In this document: piece after piece, positions 46,474-55,488 of the stretch
How the letters are laid out: each line of letters begins with the position of its first letter
How positions within the stretch are numbered: the stretch's first letter is position 1
NCBI RefSeq assembly: GCF_011634775.1
Contig: NZ_JAALXT010000002.1
Location: 62,001-126,000 of the forward strand
Direction of reading: 5' to 3'
Length of the DNA stretch: 64,000 bases
DNA from: Thalassoroseus pseudoceratinae
Lineage (GTDB): Bacteria > Planctomycetota > Planctomycetia > Planctomycetales > Planctomycetaceae
Notes under the pieces: model-generated
Databases searched by the model: none
The model's input: only the letters and a program-made list of their open reading frames with translations
Told to the model about the DNA's origin: nothing
Program-made: the position numbers and the translations under genes

Positions 46474-47553
46474 TCAGCGAGCGAGACCCTGTGTGCGAAG
46501 TCGCTGGCTTTCTTCGGCCATTCGAAATTGGAGGTCCCAGCAGTCTCGTCGCACACGGATGTCGAGATAGGTAAACAACCACGCGATCCGAGCCAACGGC
46601 CACGTTAGGAGTGCGGTCGCGGTGAGCGTGGTCAGAACGAGCGGGTCCGACCGCAGTAATTCCAATGCTCGTCCGGCGGAAAGTTCGGCGGTGAAGGCAC
46701 GTCCGAAGAAAATCGGCACTTGAAAAAGCAGCGAGATCATCGCGTCCAAAGTTACGAACGCCAACGCCGTTAAACCCAGCCAAAACAGGTTCGTCCAGAA
46801 TGCCCGAGCGATAAGATCAGCTCCTTCGCTACGGACGATCTTCTTCACATGCGTGGCTTGCCAATTCGGATCGATGCGGTTCAGGCAGGTGCGTTCGAAA
46901 TTAAATCCGGTTCGCAGCAGCACCCATGCACCCGGCCAAATGCAGAGAATGAGTCCCAGGAGAATCACCCAACTTTCGGGGGGAAACAGCACCAACGCCG
47001 GTCCGACAGCGGCCAAACTTCGCACGGACAGTCCCAGATAGAACGCCCGAGCCATACTCCAACTCAAATGTTGATACCGCCCCACGGTGATGCTCGACTG
47101 AACCAACAATGCCACTCCCGCAGAACAAAAACCGGTCGCGACTCCGATGCGTTGCAGACTCACTGTAAGGCCAAAGGCATCGCCCATATTGCGAATTAGC
47201 AGACCACCTCCGACACCGAGTATCACCAAGACCATGGTGGCTCCGAACAGTCCGCGAGACGAACGTGGTTCATCCTCGCTTGAGCCGTCGGCTTCGGTGA
47301 ACAGTCGGGGAACGGCATCGTTAATCACAAGCACGCTCAACGCCAGACTGGAAAAGTAGACGGTCGCAATCGCGAATCGCCAATCAAGTTCCCACCATCG
47401 TGTGAGGAAATAAACCAACAACGCCGCCGGCAATGCGACCAGCATCCACATGCCAAAGAGCACCGAGTAATTCCGCCCGAAATACACGACTGCCAAATCG
47501 AGGCAGTTCGATGTCGTGCGAGGAATCAGAGCGATGGCGGGTTTCGGAGGCAT
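46474..47553 (-). CDS. Multi-pass membrane protein, unknown function
   Basis: This 359-residue protein has about six to seven hydrophobic helices, for example FGMWMLVALPAALLVYFL, LFGATMVLVILGVGGGLLI and WVILLGLILCIWPGAWVLL. No catalytic or transporter signature was seen. It lies upstream of the DUF4129 and DUF4350 genes, 58 bases apart, so it is probably part of that envelope cluster. Confidence 0.7.
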   Translation of the reverse strand: MPPKPAIALIPRTTSNCLDLAVVYFGRNYSVLFGMWMLVALPAALLVYFLTRWWELDWRFAIATVYFSSLALSVLVINDAVPRLFTEADGSSEDEPRSSRGLFGATMVLVILGVGGGLLIRNMGDAFGLTVSLQRIGVATGFCSAGVALLVQSSITVGRYQHLSWSMARAFYLGLSVRSLAAVGPALVLFPPESWVILLGLILCIWPGAWVLLRTGFNFERTCLNRIDPNWQATHVKKIVRSEGADLIARAFWTNLFWLGLTALAFVTLDAMISLLFQVPIFFGRAFTAELSAGRALELLRSDPLVLTTLTATALLTWPLARIAWLFTYLDIRVRRDCWDLQFRMAEESQRLRTQGLAR

Positions 47554-47599
47554 ATCTCGGGAATGTGTGATTGTGGAGTTTCGGGCGTTCGGTATTTCG

Positions 47600-48736
47600 T
47601 TACGTCTGGAATTCTTTGATGAATCGGCGGTCGATGGCGTCTTTCCATTTCCACATCCAGCGATGATGAAACGAGAACGGACCCCATTCCATCAATGCTT
47701 GGCCATCACCGGTGTTGAGTAATCGCAGATAATTCGATTGTGGTTCATATGGCAGCGGCGGCAGTTTGCGGGAGAGACGTTGTAGGTTCTCCCAGAGCAC
47801 TGGACCTTCGCGGACCGCGAACACACCGGCTTTGGGAATCGGATTGCTCACGCGTGTCGCCGTATCACCGACAACAAATACAGGATGTCCGGAAGTCGTC
47901 TGGTGCGTTGTCTCGACAGCGAGAAATCCGTCATCGGCTTTGGGTAACTGAACCTGCTCCAATACTGGCGGCGGAGCGGCGGCAACGGTCCAGAGAATCA
48001 AGTCGGCCGAGAGTCTCGATCCATCCGCGAATTCTAACTGCTCGTCCACGTAGTCCGTGACACGATGATTCGTCCGAACCTGGATGCCTTTCTTGGTCAG
48101 AACTTGCATCCCATAACCGACGGTTTGGCTGCGAAAACCGGACAGGATGGTTTCGCCCGCGTCGAACAATGTGAGTTCGGCATCAATCGCGCGGGAATCG
48201 AGCAAGGCATCCAGGCAACAGGCAACTTCAAAACCCGCGGCTCCGGCACCGACAATCGCCACCTGCAATGCCGGGGCGTCGTCACCGTGGCCGCTGTCCT
48301 CGGTCAGTTGATCTTCCAATCGGTCGAGAAACGTTTGCATCGGCTTGATCGAAATGACTTCCGGGTGCTTCCGACATACCTCTTGACCATTGGGAACCGA
48401 GCCAATCCCGATGGAGGCGATCTGGTACCGCAACGGAGGCCGGTCCTCGAACAGCACCTGAGAAGCGTCGGCATCCAATCCCGACATCGGAGAGGTGATC
48501 AAATTGACATGGCAACGTTCGGTGAGCCGCCGCAAGTCGATTTTCATGTCCGCATCGTCGTACTGACCAGCCAGCACTCCCGGCAGCATTCCACTGTACG
48601 TGGAATGGTCGAATGGGGAAACCAGCGTCAATTCGGTCCGAGGAATTGGATTCTTTTGCCATGCATTGACGATATGCAAATGGGTATGACCCCCTCCAAT
48701 CAGGACGATCTGCCGGGCGACGGGGGTTTCACTCAT
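47600..48736 (-). CDS. FAD-dependent pyridine nucleotide-disulfide oxidoreductase (SelD-like/NDH-2-like)
   Basis: This 378-residue flavoprotein starts MSETPVARQIVLIGGGHTHL, with the dinucleotide motif GGGHTH and then TYSGMLPGVLAGQYD. That segment is typical of the FAD domain found at the N-terminus of SelD fusions and of type II NADH dehydrogenases. A second binding site (VAIVGAGAAGFEVA) and the FAD-contacting VFVVGDTATRV follow. It probably transfers electrons from NAD(P)H to a quinone or disulfide. No SelD gene is present. The ATG at 48736 is preferred over 48775. Confidence 0.85.
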   Translation of the reverse strand: MSETPVARQIVLIGGGHTHLHIVNAWQKNPIPRTELTLVSPFDHSTYSGMLPGVLAGQYDDADMKIDLRRLTERCHVNLITSPMSGLDADASQVLFEDRPPLRYQIASIGIGSVPNGQEVCRKHPEVISIKPMQTFLDRLEDQLTEDSGHGDDAPALQVAIVGAGAAGFEVACCLDALLDSRAIDAELTLFDAGETILSGFRSQTVGYGMQVLTKKGIQVRTNHRVTDYVDEQLEFADGSRLSADLILWTVAAAPPPVLEQVQLPKADDGFLAVETTHQTTSGHPVFVVGDTATRVSNPIPKAGVFAVREGPVLWENLQRLSRKLPPLPYEPQSNYLRLLNTGDGQALMEWGPFSFHHRWMWKWKDAIDRRFIKEFQT

Positions 48737-49051
48737 GCGGTCCACGACTGAAGGTGTCCTGGTGGTCGAGGTCAAGTTGTCCCATCGTAGCCTGTGCGGA
48801 CAGGAACTTCAAAACCAGTGACCAATCAATACATGTTAATTCGTTCAATCCACTGAACGCAGATTGCAGCGGATTTGCTGAACAGCTAAGATGCCGGTGG
48901 TTGAGTGAGCGACGTGGAACGATCAAGCTCTTCGACCACGTCGCCGATTTCAAAGGAAATGGCCGGAAGAAACGAAAGGCGACCGTTGGGGGATTTTCCG
49001 GCTGGCGCGTCGGAGTCTTCTATGGCCGTCAGGATGTAGGGAGACACAGCG
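48737..49051. other. Divergent gap between FAD oxidoreductase and glgX
   Basis: The 315 bases lie between two divergent genes and include a small hairpin (gttca/tgaac around 48843-48858). A leftward frame starting at a GTG at 49047 (53 codons) is coding-like in composition but unproved. No other element is recognised. Confidence 0.4.
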
Positions 49052-51292
49052 ATGCGGGTCTGGCCGGGGCGACCCTCACCTTTGGGGGCAACATACGACG
49101 GGCAAGGCGTCAATTTCGCCGTTTTCTCGGAACATGCAACACGGGTCGAACTTTGTCTGTTCGATTCGGTTTCGTCACAACGGGAAAGTCATTGTATCCC
49201 GTTGGCGGAGCAAACTGATATCGTTTGGCACGGCTATCTGCCGGATGTCAAACCAGGGCAGCTTTACGGCTACCGGATTCACGGGCCGTATGCGCCCGAG
49301 CACGGACACCGTTTCAATGCGAATAAAATCGTGTTGGACCCGTACGCGAAGGCGATCGGGCGGGATATCCGTTGGTCCGACAAGATGTTCGGTTACCGAA
49401 TTGGCGATCCGGCTGGCGATTTGTCTTTCGACGACCGCGACAACGCCGATTGCGCTCCCTTGGGTGTGGTGACGAACCCGAAGTTTCGCTGGGGCAAAGA
49501 CAAACGCCCCCGCACACCGTGGCATCGCACGATCATCTACGAAGCCCACGTCCGGGGGATGACAATGCGTCACCCGGAAGTTCCTGAACATCTGCGGGGA
49601 ACGTACGCGGGGTTGGCGTCGAAACCGATCATCAAATACCTGAAAGACTTAGGCGTCACTGCCGTCGAATTGATGCCGGTGCATCATTGTGTGAACGATC
49701 GGCATTTGGTCGAGAACGGTCTGAGTAACTATTGGGGTTACAACACGATGTCGTTCTTCGCACCGGAGCAGCGATTCGCCGCGACCAAGTCTCCCCGGAA
49801 TGCGATCCGGGAATTCAAGAAGATGGTCAAGAAAATGCACGCCGCGGGAATCGAAGTGATTCTCGACGTGGTCTACAACCATACCGGCGAGGGCAACCAC
49901 AACGGACCGACGATCTCGCTACGTGGGTTGGATAACGCCAGTTACTACCGCACCGTGCCCGGAAACGAGCGGTATTACATGGACTACACCGGCTGTGGCA
50001 ACACGCTCAACATGCAATCGCCGCGTGTGTTGCAGCTCATCATGGATAGTCTGCGGTATTGGGTTTTGGAAATGCGGGTCGATGGGTTCCGATTCGACTT
50101 GTGTAGTGCTCTCGCACGGGAATTGCACGAAGTCGATAAACTCGGGGCGTTCTTCGATATTATCCATCAAGACCCGGTGCTCTCGAATGTGAAGCTCATC
50201 GCGGAGCCGTGGGATCTCGGTGAGGGCGGTTATCAGGTCGGGAATTTCCCGGTTCTGTGGACGGAATGGAACGGCCGATATCGTGATACCGTCCGTTCGT
50301 TTTGGCGAGGCGACGGACACGCCGTCAGCGAGTTTGCGACGCGACTGTGCGGGTCGAGTGACCTCTACGAACACAGCGGGCGTCGACCGTACGCGAGCAT
50401 CAACTTTGTGACCAGTCATGATGGGTTCAGCCTGAACGATTTGGTCAGCTACAACCACAAACATAACCTCGCCAATCAGCAGAACGGTGAAGACGGCGAT
50501 AACCACAACATCAGTTGGAACTGTGGTGCCGAAGGGCCGACCGATGACGAGGAAATTGTCCGGCTCCGTACGCGGCAGATGCGGAACTTCCTGACGACGC
50601 TTTTGCTTTCGCAGGGCGTGCCGATGATCCGTATGGGGGACGAGTTCGCCCATTCGCAAGGCGGCAACAACAACGCCTATTGCCAAGACAACGAAATCAG
50701 TTGGCTTGATTGGGAGTTGACCGAACCGCAGAATGAATTGCTTCAATTCGTACAACGAGTGATCAAGTTTTGGCGGGATCAGCCGGTATTCAAACGGCGA
50801 CACTTCTTCCAAGGTCGGGAAATTCGCGGGACGGATGCGACGGACATTCAATGGATCGCGCCTGATGGGCGGGAGATGACCGATCGCGATTGGCAAGCGG
50901 CGAGTGCTCGCTGTCTCGGGTTGCAACTCGAAGGCGAGATGATGCACGAAACCGACGAAAAGGGCCGTCCGATCGTTGGGCAAACGATTTTGCTATTGAT
51001 GAATGCCCATCATTTTGACGTCAATTTCGTGTTGCCGGCACACGGCCCCGACGAATATTGGCAAGCTACGATCGACACCCAAGTTCAGCGTCCGAAGAAA
51101 CGCTGGTTGCCTGAGGGCTTCGAATATCATCTTGAGGGGCGTTCCATGGCGGTGTTGGAACTCAAGCGAGTCCGACCGCAAACGCTTGCCAAGGTTGCCA
51201 AGTGGTTCAAGCTCGAAGACAAACCCGAATCGCAAACGCCAAACCTCCGTGTCGCCCGAGTTGGTGAGGACGACGACGAAGAGGCGGCGTGA
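49052..51292 (+). CDS. glgX: Glycogen debranching enzyme GlgX (GH13)
   Basis: This 746-residue enzyme hydrolyses alpha-1,6 branches of glycogen. An N-terminal beta domain (RVWPGRPSPLGATYDGQGV) precedes the (beta/alpha)8 barrel. Catalytic residues are the nucleophile Asp349 in VDGFRFDLCS, the acid Glu385 in LIAEPWDLGEGGYQ and Asp457 in FVTSHDGF, as in GH13. Its length matches GlgX and it starts with GGGAGA as ribosome binding site. No other glycogen gene is adjacent. The end carries an acidic tail (DDDEEAA). Confidence 0.94.
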   Translation: MRVWPGRPSPLGATYDGQGVNFAVFSEHATRVELCLFDSVSSQRESHCIPLAEQTDIVWHGYLPDVKPGQLYGYRIHGPYAPEHGHRFNANKIVLDPYAKAIGRDIRWSDKMFGYRIGDPAGDLSFDDRDNADCAPLGVVTNPKFRWGKDKRPRTPWHRTIIYEAHVRGMTMRHPEVPEHLRGTYAGLASKPIIKYLKDLGVTAVELMPVHHCVNDRHLVENGLSNYWGYNTMSFFAPEQRFAATKSPRNAIREFKKMVKKMHAAGIEVILDVVYNHTGEGNHNGPTISLRGLDNASYYRTVPGNERYYMDYTGCGNTLNMQSPRVLQLIMDSLRYWVLEMRVDGFRFDLCSALARELHEVDKLGAFFDIIHQDPVLSNVKLIAEPWDLGEGGYQVGNFPVLWTEWNGRYRDTVRSFWRGDGHAVSEFATRLCGSSDLYEHSGRRPYASINFVTSHDGFSLNDLVSYNHKHNLANQQNGEDGDNHNISWNCGAEGPTDDEEIVRLRTRQMRNFLTTLLLSQGVPMIRMGDEFAHSQGGNNNAYCQDNEISWLDWELTEPQNELLQFVQRVIKFWRDQPVFKRRHFFQGREIRGTDATDIQWIAPDGREMTDRDWQAASARCLGLQLEGEMMHETDEKGRPIVGQTILLLMNAHHFDVNFVLPAHGPDEYWQATIDTQVQRPKKRWLPEGFEYHLEGRSMAVLELKRVRPQTLAKVAKWFKLEDKPESQTPNLRVARVGEDDDEEAA

Positions 51293-51339
51293 TTGCTGTT
51301 GTGAGTCGCGGGGGAGAAGTTCGTTCTCTCCCCGATTCT

Positions 51340-52344
51340 TTACTTTTCGATCACCCACACGTTGCGGAAGCGGAGTGGGTTGCCATGGTTCTGGATGAAG
51401 ACCGGGCCGCCGTTGGCGTCTTCCTTGTTCGGGGCCGCGCGGGTTGGGCCGGGAATCTCGACATCGTTCTGAATCAGCACACCGTTGTGACGAACAGTCA
51501 TGCGGGCATTGGCGGTCTTTTTGCCAGTGCTATCGAATTTCGGGGCGGTGAAGTCGATATCGTAGGTCTGCCAAGTTAACGGCGGGTAGCACATGTTGAT
51601 CCGCGGTTGGCTGACCGTGTAAATCCCGCCGCATTCGTTGTTCTCGCCTGAGAGCCCGAACGAATCGAGAATTTGCACTTCGTATCGACCTTGGAGATAG
51701 CACCCGGAATTGCTGCGAGCCTGTCCGCGAGCATGGGGCATGTAGGACAGATAGAACTCCAAGTGCAGCGTGTGATCTTGGAACGTCTGCTTCGATTGTG
51801 TGCCCTGTTGGAGCCAGCCGTCTTCGGAAACTTTCCCGTTTTTCCAGTTCTTCACATCGTCTTCGCCACCATAAAGCACAATGGCCCCCTTCGGTGGTTT
51901 CTCGCCGAGCGTCACGCTATTGCGGTGCACTTTCTTGAGCGTACCCATCACGGAGCCGTCATTGGTTTCGATACGCAACTTGCCTTTCGTCAGCACGCCC
52001 TTCGGGCCATCGCCTTGGATGAACACAATGCTGTGACCGTTGCGTGTGGCTTCTGATGTCACGGTGTTTTCCCCGTCCCAACCTTCGCCGGGCAAACCGC
52101 CGGGATAACCCACCGCACGAAATTTGCCGTCTCCCAACGCAATCACTTGCACACCAAGTTTGACTTTGGAGCCGTCTTCTGTAATCCGGCCGCTGTATTC
52201 GCCTTGGTAGGCGAAATCTTCGTCGGCTTTTTGAGGATCGAGCACGCCGTCCTTGCCCGCGGCTTGTGCTTGCAAAGACAACAAACCAACGAGACACGCC
52301 GTTGTGCAAACGCGGGTGAGCAATCGTCTGGAGCGATCAGACAT
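51340..52344 (-). CDS. DUF1080 (3-keto-disaccharide hydrolase-like) secreted protein
   Basis: This 334-residue protein has a signal peptide ending in LQAQAAG and starts at an ATG at 52344 preceded by AGGAGATT. The C-terminal ~185 residues form the DUF1080 LamG-like domain (HLEFYLSYMPHARG, NSGCYLQGRYEVQILDSFG, then NPLRFRNVWV). The N-terminal part holds a small beta domain. DUF1080 members hydrolyse 3-keto-glycosides produced by dehydrogenases. This fits the planctomycete sugar-oxidation theme and the PVC-type dehydrogenase in this window, although the two genes are not linked. Confidence 0.88.
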   Translation of the reverse strand: MSDRSRRLLTRVCTTACLVGLLSLQAQAAGKDGVLDPQKADEDFAYQGEYSGRITEDGSKVKLGVQVIALGDGKFRAVGYPGGLPGEGWDGENTVTSEATRNGHSIVFIQGDGPKGVLTKGKLRIETNDGSVMGTLKKVHRNSVTLGEKPPKGAIVLYGGEDDVKNWKNGKVSEDGWLQQGTQSKQTFQDHTLHLEFYLSYMPHARGQARSNSGCYLQGRYEVQILDSFGLSGENNECGGIYTVSQPRINMCYPPLTWQTYDIDFTAPKFDSTGKKTANARMTVRHNGVLIQNDVEIPGPTRAAPNKEDANGGPVFIQNHGNPLRFRNVWVIEK

Positions 52345-52521
52345 CGTGAATCTCCTGTGAGTGGTGTTCAAAGTCTAAGTACGATCATTCTGCAAGCGTC
52401 GGCGTAGGGTTGCAAGCGGAGCGTGAGTTTCCTGAGAATGGACCGAGCTTTCATCATTCAACACGGCAGGCAGGGCTGTCGCCGATCCATCTTCGATTTT
52501 CCTAACTCTGAGGAATGAGTC

Positions 52522-53445
52522 ATGTTGCGTTCAGCGTTGTCTCCGCTCAATCGTCGCCAATTCTTGGGAGCTACCGCCGGGCTTCTTGCTGCCGGGGCGG
52601 TTTCCGGGAGCGCGGCGGAGTCGAAGTCGTATCAGTTGAAGTGGGCGTTGGCGTCGTGCATGTATGGCAAATTGCCGCTCGCGGAGATTCTCCCCGAGGT
52701 GAAGAAAACCGGCAGCGAAGTGCTCGATATTTGGCCGCTGCCGCATGGCGATCAACGGGAACAGATTGAGAAAATGGGGCACGACGCCTTCGCGGAGTTA
52801 CTCGACAAACACGCTGTGAAGTTGGGGATTCTCACGCATTATCGGTTGGGACCGTTTCGACTCAGTGAAGACGCCGCCTTCGCCAAACGATTCGGCGTGA
52901 AATTGATGATCACCGGCGGTTCCGGTCCGAAGAACCTCAAAGGCGATGAGCTGAAGTCAGCCGTGAAAACGTTTGTGAAGAAGCTCGAACCGCAACTGAA
53001 AATCGCGGAAGAACATGGGTATTCCATCGGGATCGAAAACCACGGGAACAACCTGATTGAATCGCCGGATTCGCTGCGATGGTTGGCGGAGTTCTCGCCG
53101 TCACCTCGATTGGGAATCGCGTTGGCACCGTATCACCTGCCGCAAAATCCAGAGCAGTTGGGGAAACTGATCGAAGACCTGGGCGATCGGTTGCTGCACT
53201 TTTACGCCTGGGAACATGGGCACGGTTGTATGACGAAATTGCCGAAAGAGGAGGAACTGTTGCAACTTCCCGCACGCGGCGAACTCAATTTCGGACCGGT
53301 CGTGTCTGCTTTGGAAACCATCAACTTCCAAGGTTGGACGGAAATCTTCATGCACCCCGTTCCGCGCGGAATTCCCATTTTGCCTACCGCGTCGGCTGTG
53401 ACTGCGGAGATCAATCGGAATCGTCGATTTCTGGCGGAACTGTGA
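52522..53445 (+). CDS. Tat-exported sugar phosphate isomerase/epimerase-like TIM barrel
   Basis: This 307-residue protein has a twin-arginine signal (NRRQFLGATAGLLAAGAV) and a xylose isomerase-like TIM barrel. Typical elements are VLDIWPLPHG, GVKLMITGG, IGIENHGNN with the metal Glu, and a late LLHFYAWEHG histidine. The ATG follows AGGA. Such exported epimerase-like proteins occur next to sugar-oxidation genes in Planctomycetota, and it is divergent from the DUF1080 gene with 177 bases between. Its substrate is unknown. Confidence 0.82.
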   Translation: MLRSALSPLNRRQFLGATAGLLAAGAVSGSAAESKSYQLKWALASCMYGKLPLAEILPEVKKTGSEVLDIWPLPHGDQREQIEKMGHDAFAELLDKHAVKLGILTHYRLGPFRLSEDAAFAKRFGVKLMITGGSGPKNLKGDELKSAVKTFVKKLEPQLKIAEEHGYSIGIENHGNNLIESPDSLRWLAEFSPSPRLGIALAPYHLPQNPEQLGKLIEDLGDRLLHFYAWEHGHGCMTKLPKEEELLQLPARGELNFGPVVSALETINFQGWTEIFMHPVPRGIPILPTASAVTAEINRNRRFLAEL

Positions 53446-53641
53446 GAGCACGTTTTCTTCGGCATAACGATAAAACCCGGTTCAACCGGCAAAGTCGCTG
53501 TAATTCCTTGAAGCGGACGGCGGGAATCGGTCGATAGTGAAGATGGGCCAATTGTCTCAAGATTGGTCATGTGGTTGACCGAGCGCGGTGGTTGCCGTTC
53601 GGTTGGCTCGTTCCGTGAACTACCGACCGTGAGGGCACGCG

Positions 53642-55126
53642 ATGCGAACCCCGTTTTCCCAGTGGGCAATGCGAACTCGTTTGTTGATGCTGACGGCTGT
53701 CGTCGTTGGTCTCGCACAACACGCATTCGCGGCCCCCGTTTACACTAACAAAACGGAGTTCCGAATCCCCTACCGCTTCGATCCCGAAGAGATGCGGCGG
53801 ATCGGCGCGCAGGAAATTCGGTTGTATGAATCCCGAGATCAAGGACGGAGTTGGCAACTCGCCAAAGCTGTCGATCCGAAGATGGGACGATTCGACTATC
53901 AAGCGACCCGCGACGGAGAATTCTGGTTCGCGGTTCGTACGCTCGATGGCCGCAACCAATTGTATCCGGCGGGTGGAATCACCGAACCCGGCTTGCAAGT
54001 TGTTATCGACACCGCCAAACCGGATTTGACGGTCAACCTGCAAGGCACACCCGGTGGACGCGTGCAACTTTCCTGGCAAGCGGATGACACCAACCTCGAT
54101 GCGTCGACGTTGAAACTCGAATTCTTGCAAACCGGCACGATCCAATGGGAAACCGTGCGTGTGCAACCAGCCGCCGCGGGACAAACTTCTTGGACGGCTC
54201 CTGACCGTGGCTTCGTTACCGTTCGCGGTTCGATTGCCGATCGTGCGGGTAACCTGCAACAGGTCGAAAAACAAATTCGGCTCGACGTCCCGGTTCAACC
54301 GGTGATCCGTCCGCCACGGAATCGGCAAGAACCCGACGGCCCGATTGCGACCCAACCCGGCAATAACTTGGTGATGTCTCCACCGTCTGGGAATTGGGAT
54401 TCGCCTAAAACCGATCTGATTTCCAGCTCGACCGCATCGCGACCGGACATTCTTCAGAATCCTTACACGACCGAAGGCAAACCGCCTCGCGTCACGAAAC
54501 ACACTCGCGTCGTCAATACACGTCAGTTCAACATTGACTACGAACTGGAAGACGTTGGCCCGTCTGGTGTGGGAGCCGTGGAGTTGTTTATCACCGAGAA
54601 CGATGGCGGACAGTGGTTCCGTTACGGTGCTGACCCGGATGCGAAAAGCCCGTTCGTTGTGGAAACACCAAGCGATGGCATCTACGGTTTCGCCGTTCGC
54701 GTCAAAAGCGGTACGGGATTGAGCAGCCCTCCTCCACAAGTGGGTGAGAAACCATCGATGGTGGTTGTGGTCGACCAGACGGCTCCCGAGGTCAAGTTGA
54801 TCGGGGCAGAGCAAGGCAGCGGATCGAACTTGATGAAAGTCCGCGTGATGTGGGAAACCTCCGACAACCACCCCGCCGACCGACCGGTTGCCTTGTCCTA
54901 TGCGACCGACCCGAACGGGATTTGGGAACCGATCTCCGGTTGGACTGAAAACACCGGCGAATATGTGTGGTCATTGGCTCCGAATACGCCCACGCGGGTC
55001 TATCTGCGAGTGACCGCTCGCGATTCCGCTGGCAACCTCAGCAAAGCCGAGTCGGAGCAACCATTGCTCATCGACCTCAGCCGACCGTCAGCCCGGTTGA
55101 TCAACGTCGAAGCAGCCGGACGCTAG
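53642..55126 (+). CDS. Secreted multi-domain Ig/FN3-like protein
   Basis: This 494-residue protein has a signal peptide (RLLMLTAVVVGLAQHAFA). Three or more repeated beta domains follow, for example IRLYESRDQGRSWQLAKAVD, VELFITENDGGQWFRYGAD and VALSYATDPNGIWEPISGW. The QGRSW/GGQWF/NGIWE positions suggest a related repeated unit of a bacterial neuraminidase-like or Ig fold. A Pro/Arg-rich linker lies near res 215-275. No catalytic motif was seen. It ends 84 bases before tandem hairpin copy 2. Confidence 0.7.
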   Translation: MRTPFSQWAMRTRLLMLTAVVVGLAQHAFAAPVYTNKTEFRIPYRFDPEEMRRIGAQEIRLYESRDQGRSWQLAKAVDPKMGRFDYQATRDGEFWFAVRTLDGRNQLYPAGGITEPGLQVVIDTAKPDLTVNLQGTPGGRVQLSWQADDTNLDASTLKLEFLQTGTIQWETVRVQPAAAGQTSWTAPDRGFVTVRGSIADRAGNLQQVEKQIRLDVPVQPVIRPPRNRQEPDGPIATQPGNNLVMSPPSGNWDSPKTDLISSSTASRPDILQNPYTTEGKPPRVTKHTRVVNTRQFNIDYELEDVGPSGVGAVELFITENDGGQWFRYGADPDAKSPFVVETPSDGIYGFAVRVKSGTGLSSPPPQVGEKPSMVVVVDQTAPEVKLIGAEQGSGSNLMKVRVMWETSDNHPADRPVALSYATDPNGIWEPISGWTENTGEYVWSLAPNTPTRVYLRVTARDSAGNLSKAESEQPLLIDLSRPSARLINVEAAGR

Positions 55127-55488
55127 ACCGGTTCCCGGTCTTCTGTGTCAACAGTCTCCACACGAAGACACTAGCCAGACAGCATTGCGAACCGAACAAC
55201 TCAATCGCTTGCCGAACACATTCGGCAGGCACGCCGCCGGGAGTCCATCCCCGGCGGCTTTCGGCATTTACGCGTAGCCGTCATTCATCTCACCTAACGG
55301 TGGCAATCGATTCGATCGGCATAATGGTTTCAGATTGAACTTGCTCCTCGCGGGCGATACAGTGGAATTCCGGAACCCGTTGGTCCAACTCATCCAAATA
55401 CGTTTTCGTTGCAATCACACGGAAACGGCGAGTTGAGTCAGCTCGGGCTGAAAATGACCACAATCGTCCTTTCGAGGAGAAACTATCC
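55127..55488. other. Intergenic region with tandem hairpins and a possible small leftward ORF
   Basis: The 362 bases lie between two rightward genes. They hold tandem hairpin copy 2 (55210-55258). A leftward frame at 55290-55418 (42 codons from GTG) has host-like codon use but no independent support. The 3' part must contain the promoter of the Tyr-rich gene. Confidence 0.5.
55210..55258. other. Tandem hairpin element, copy 2
   Basis: Stem one is tgccgaa with ttcggca (55210-55227) around loop caca; stem two is gccgccggg with cccggcggc (55233-55258) around agtccatc. The linker contains ggcacgcc, cacat overlaps the first loop, and cttt follows, as in the copy at 34658-34707. It lies 84 bases after the stop of the preceding gene. 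Confidence 0.65.

Noticed and set aside
49919-50983. Leftward frame (354 codons) opposite glgX
   Set aside because: The forward strand carries all GH13 catalytic motifs; the reverse frame has no known domain.
53567-54871. Leftward frame (434 codons) opposite the Ig-like secreted protein
   Set aside because: Reverse shadow; the forward gene has a signal peptide and repeated beta units.
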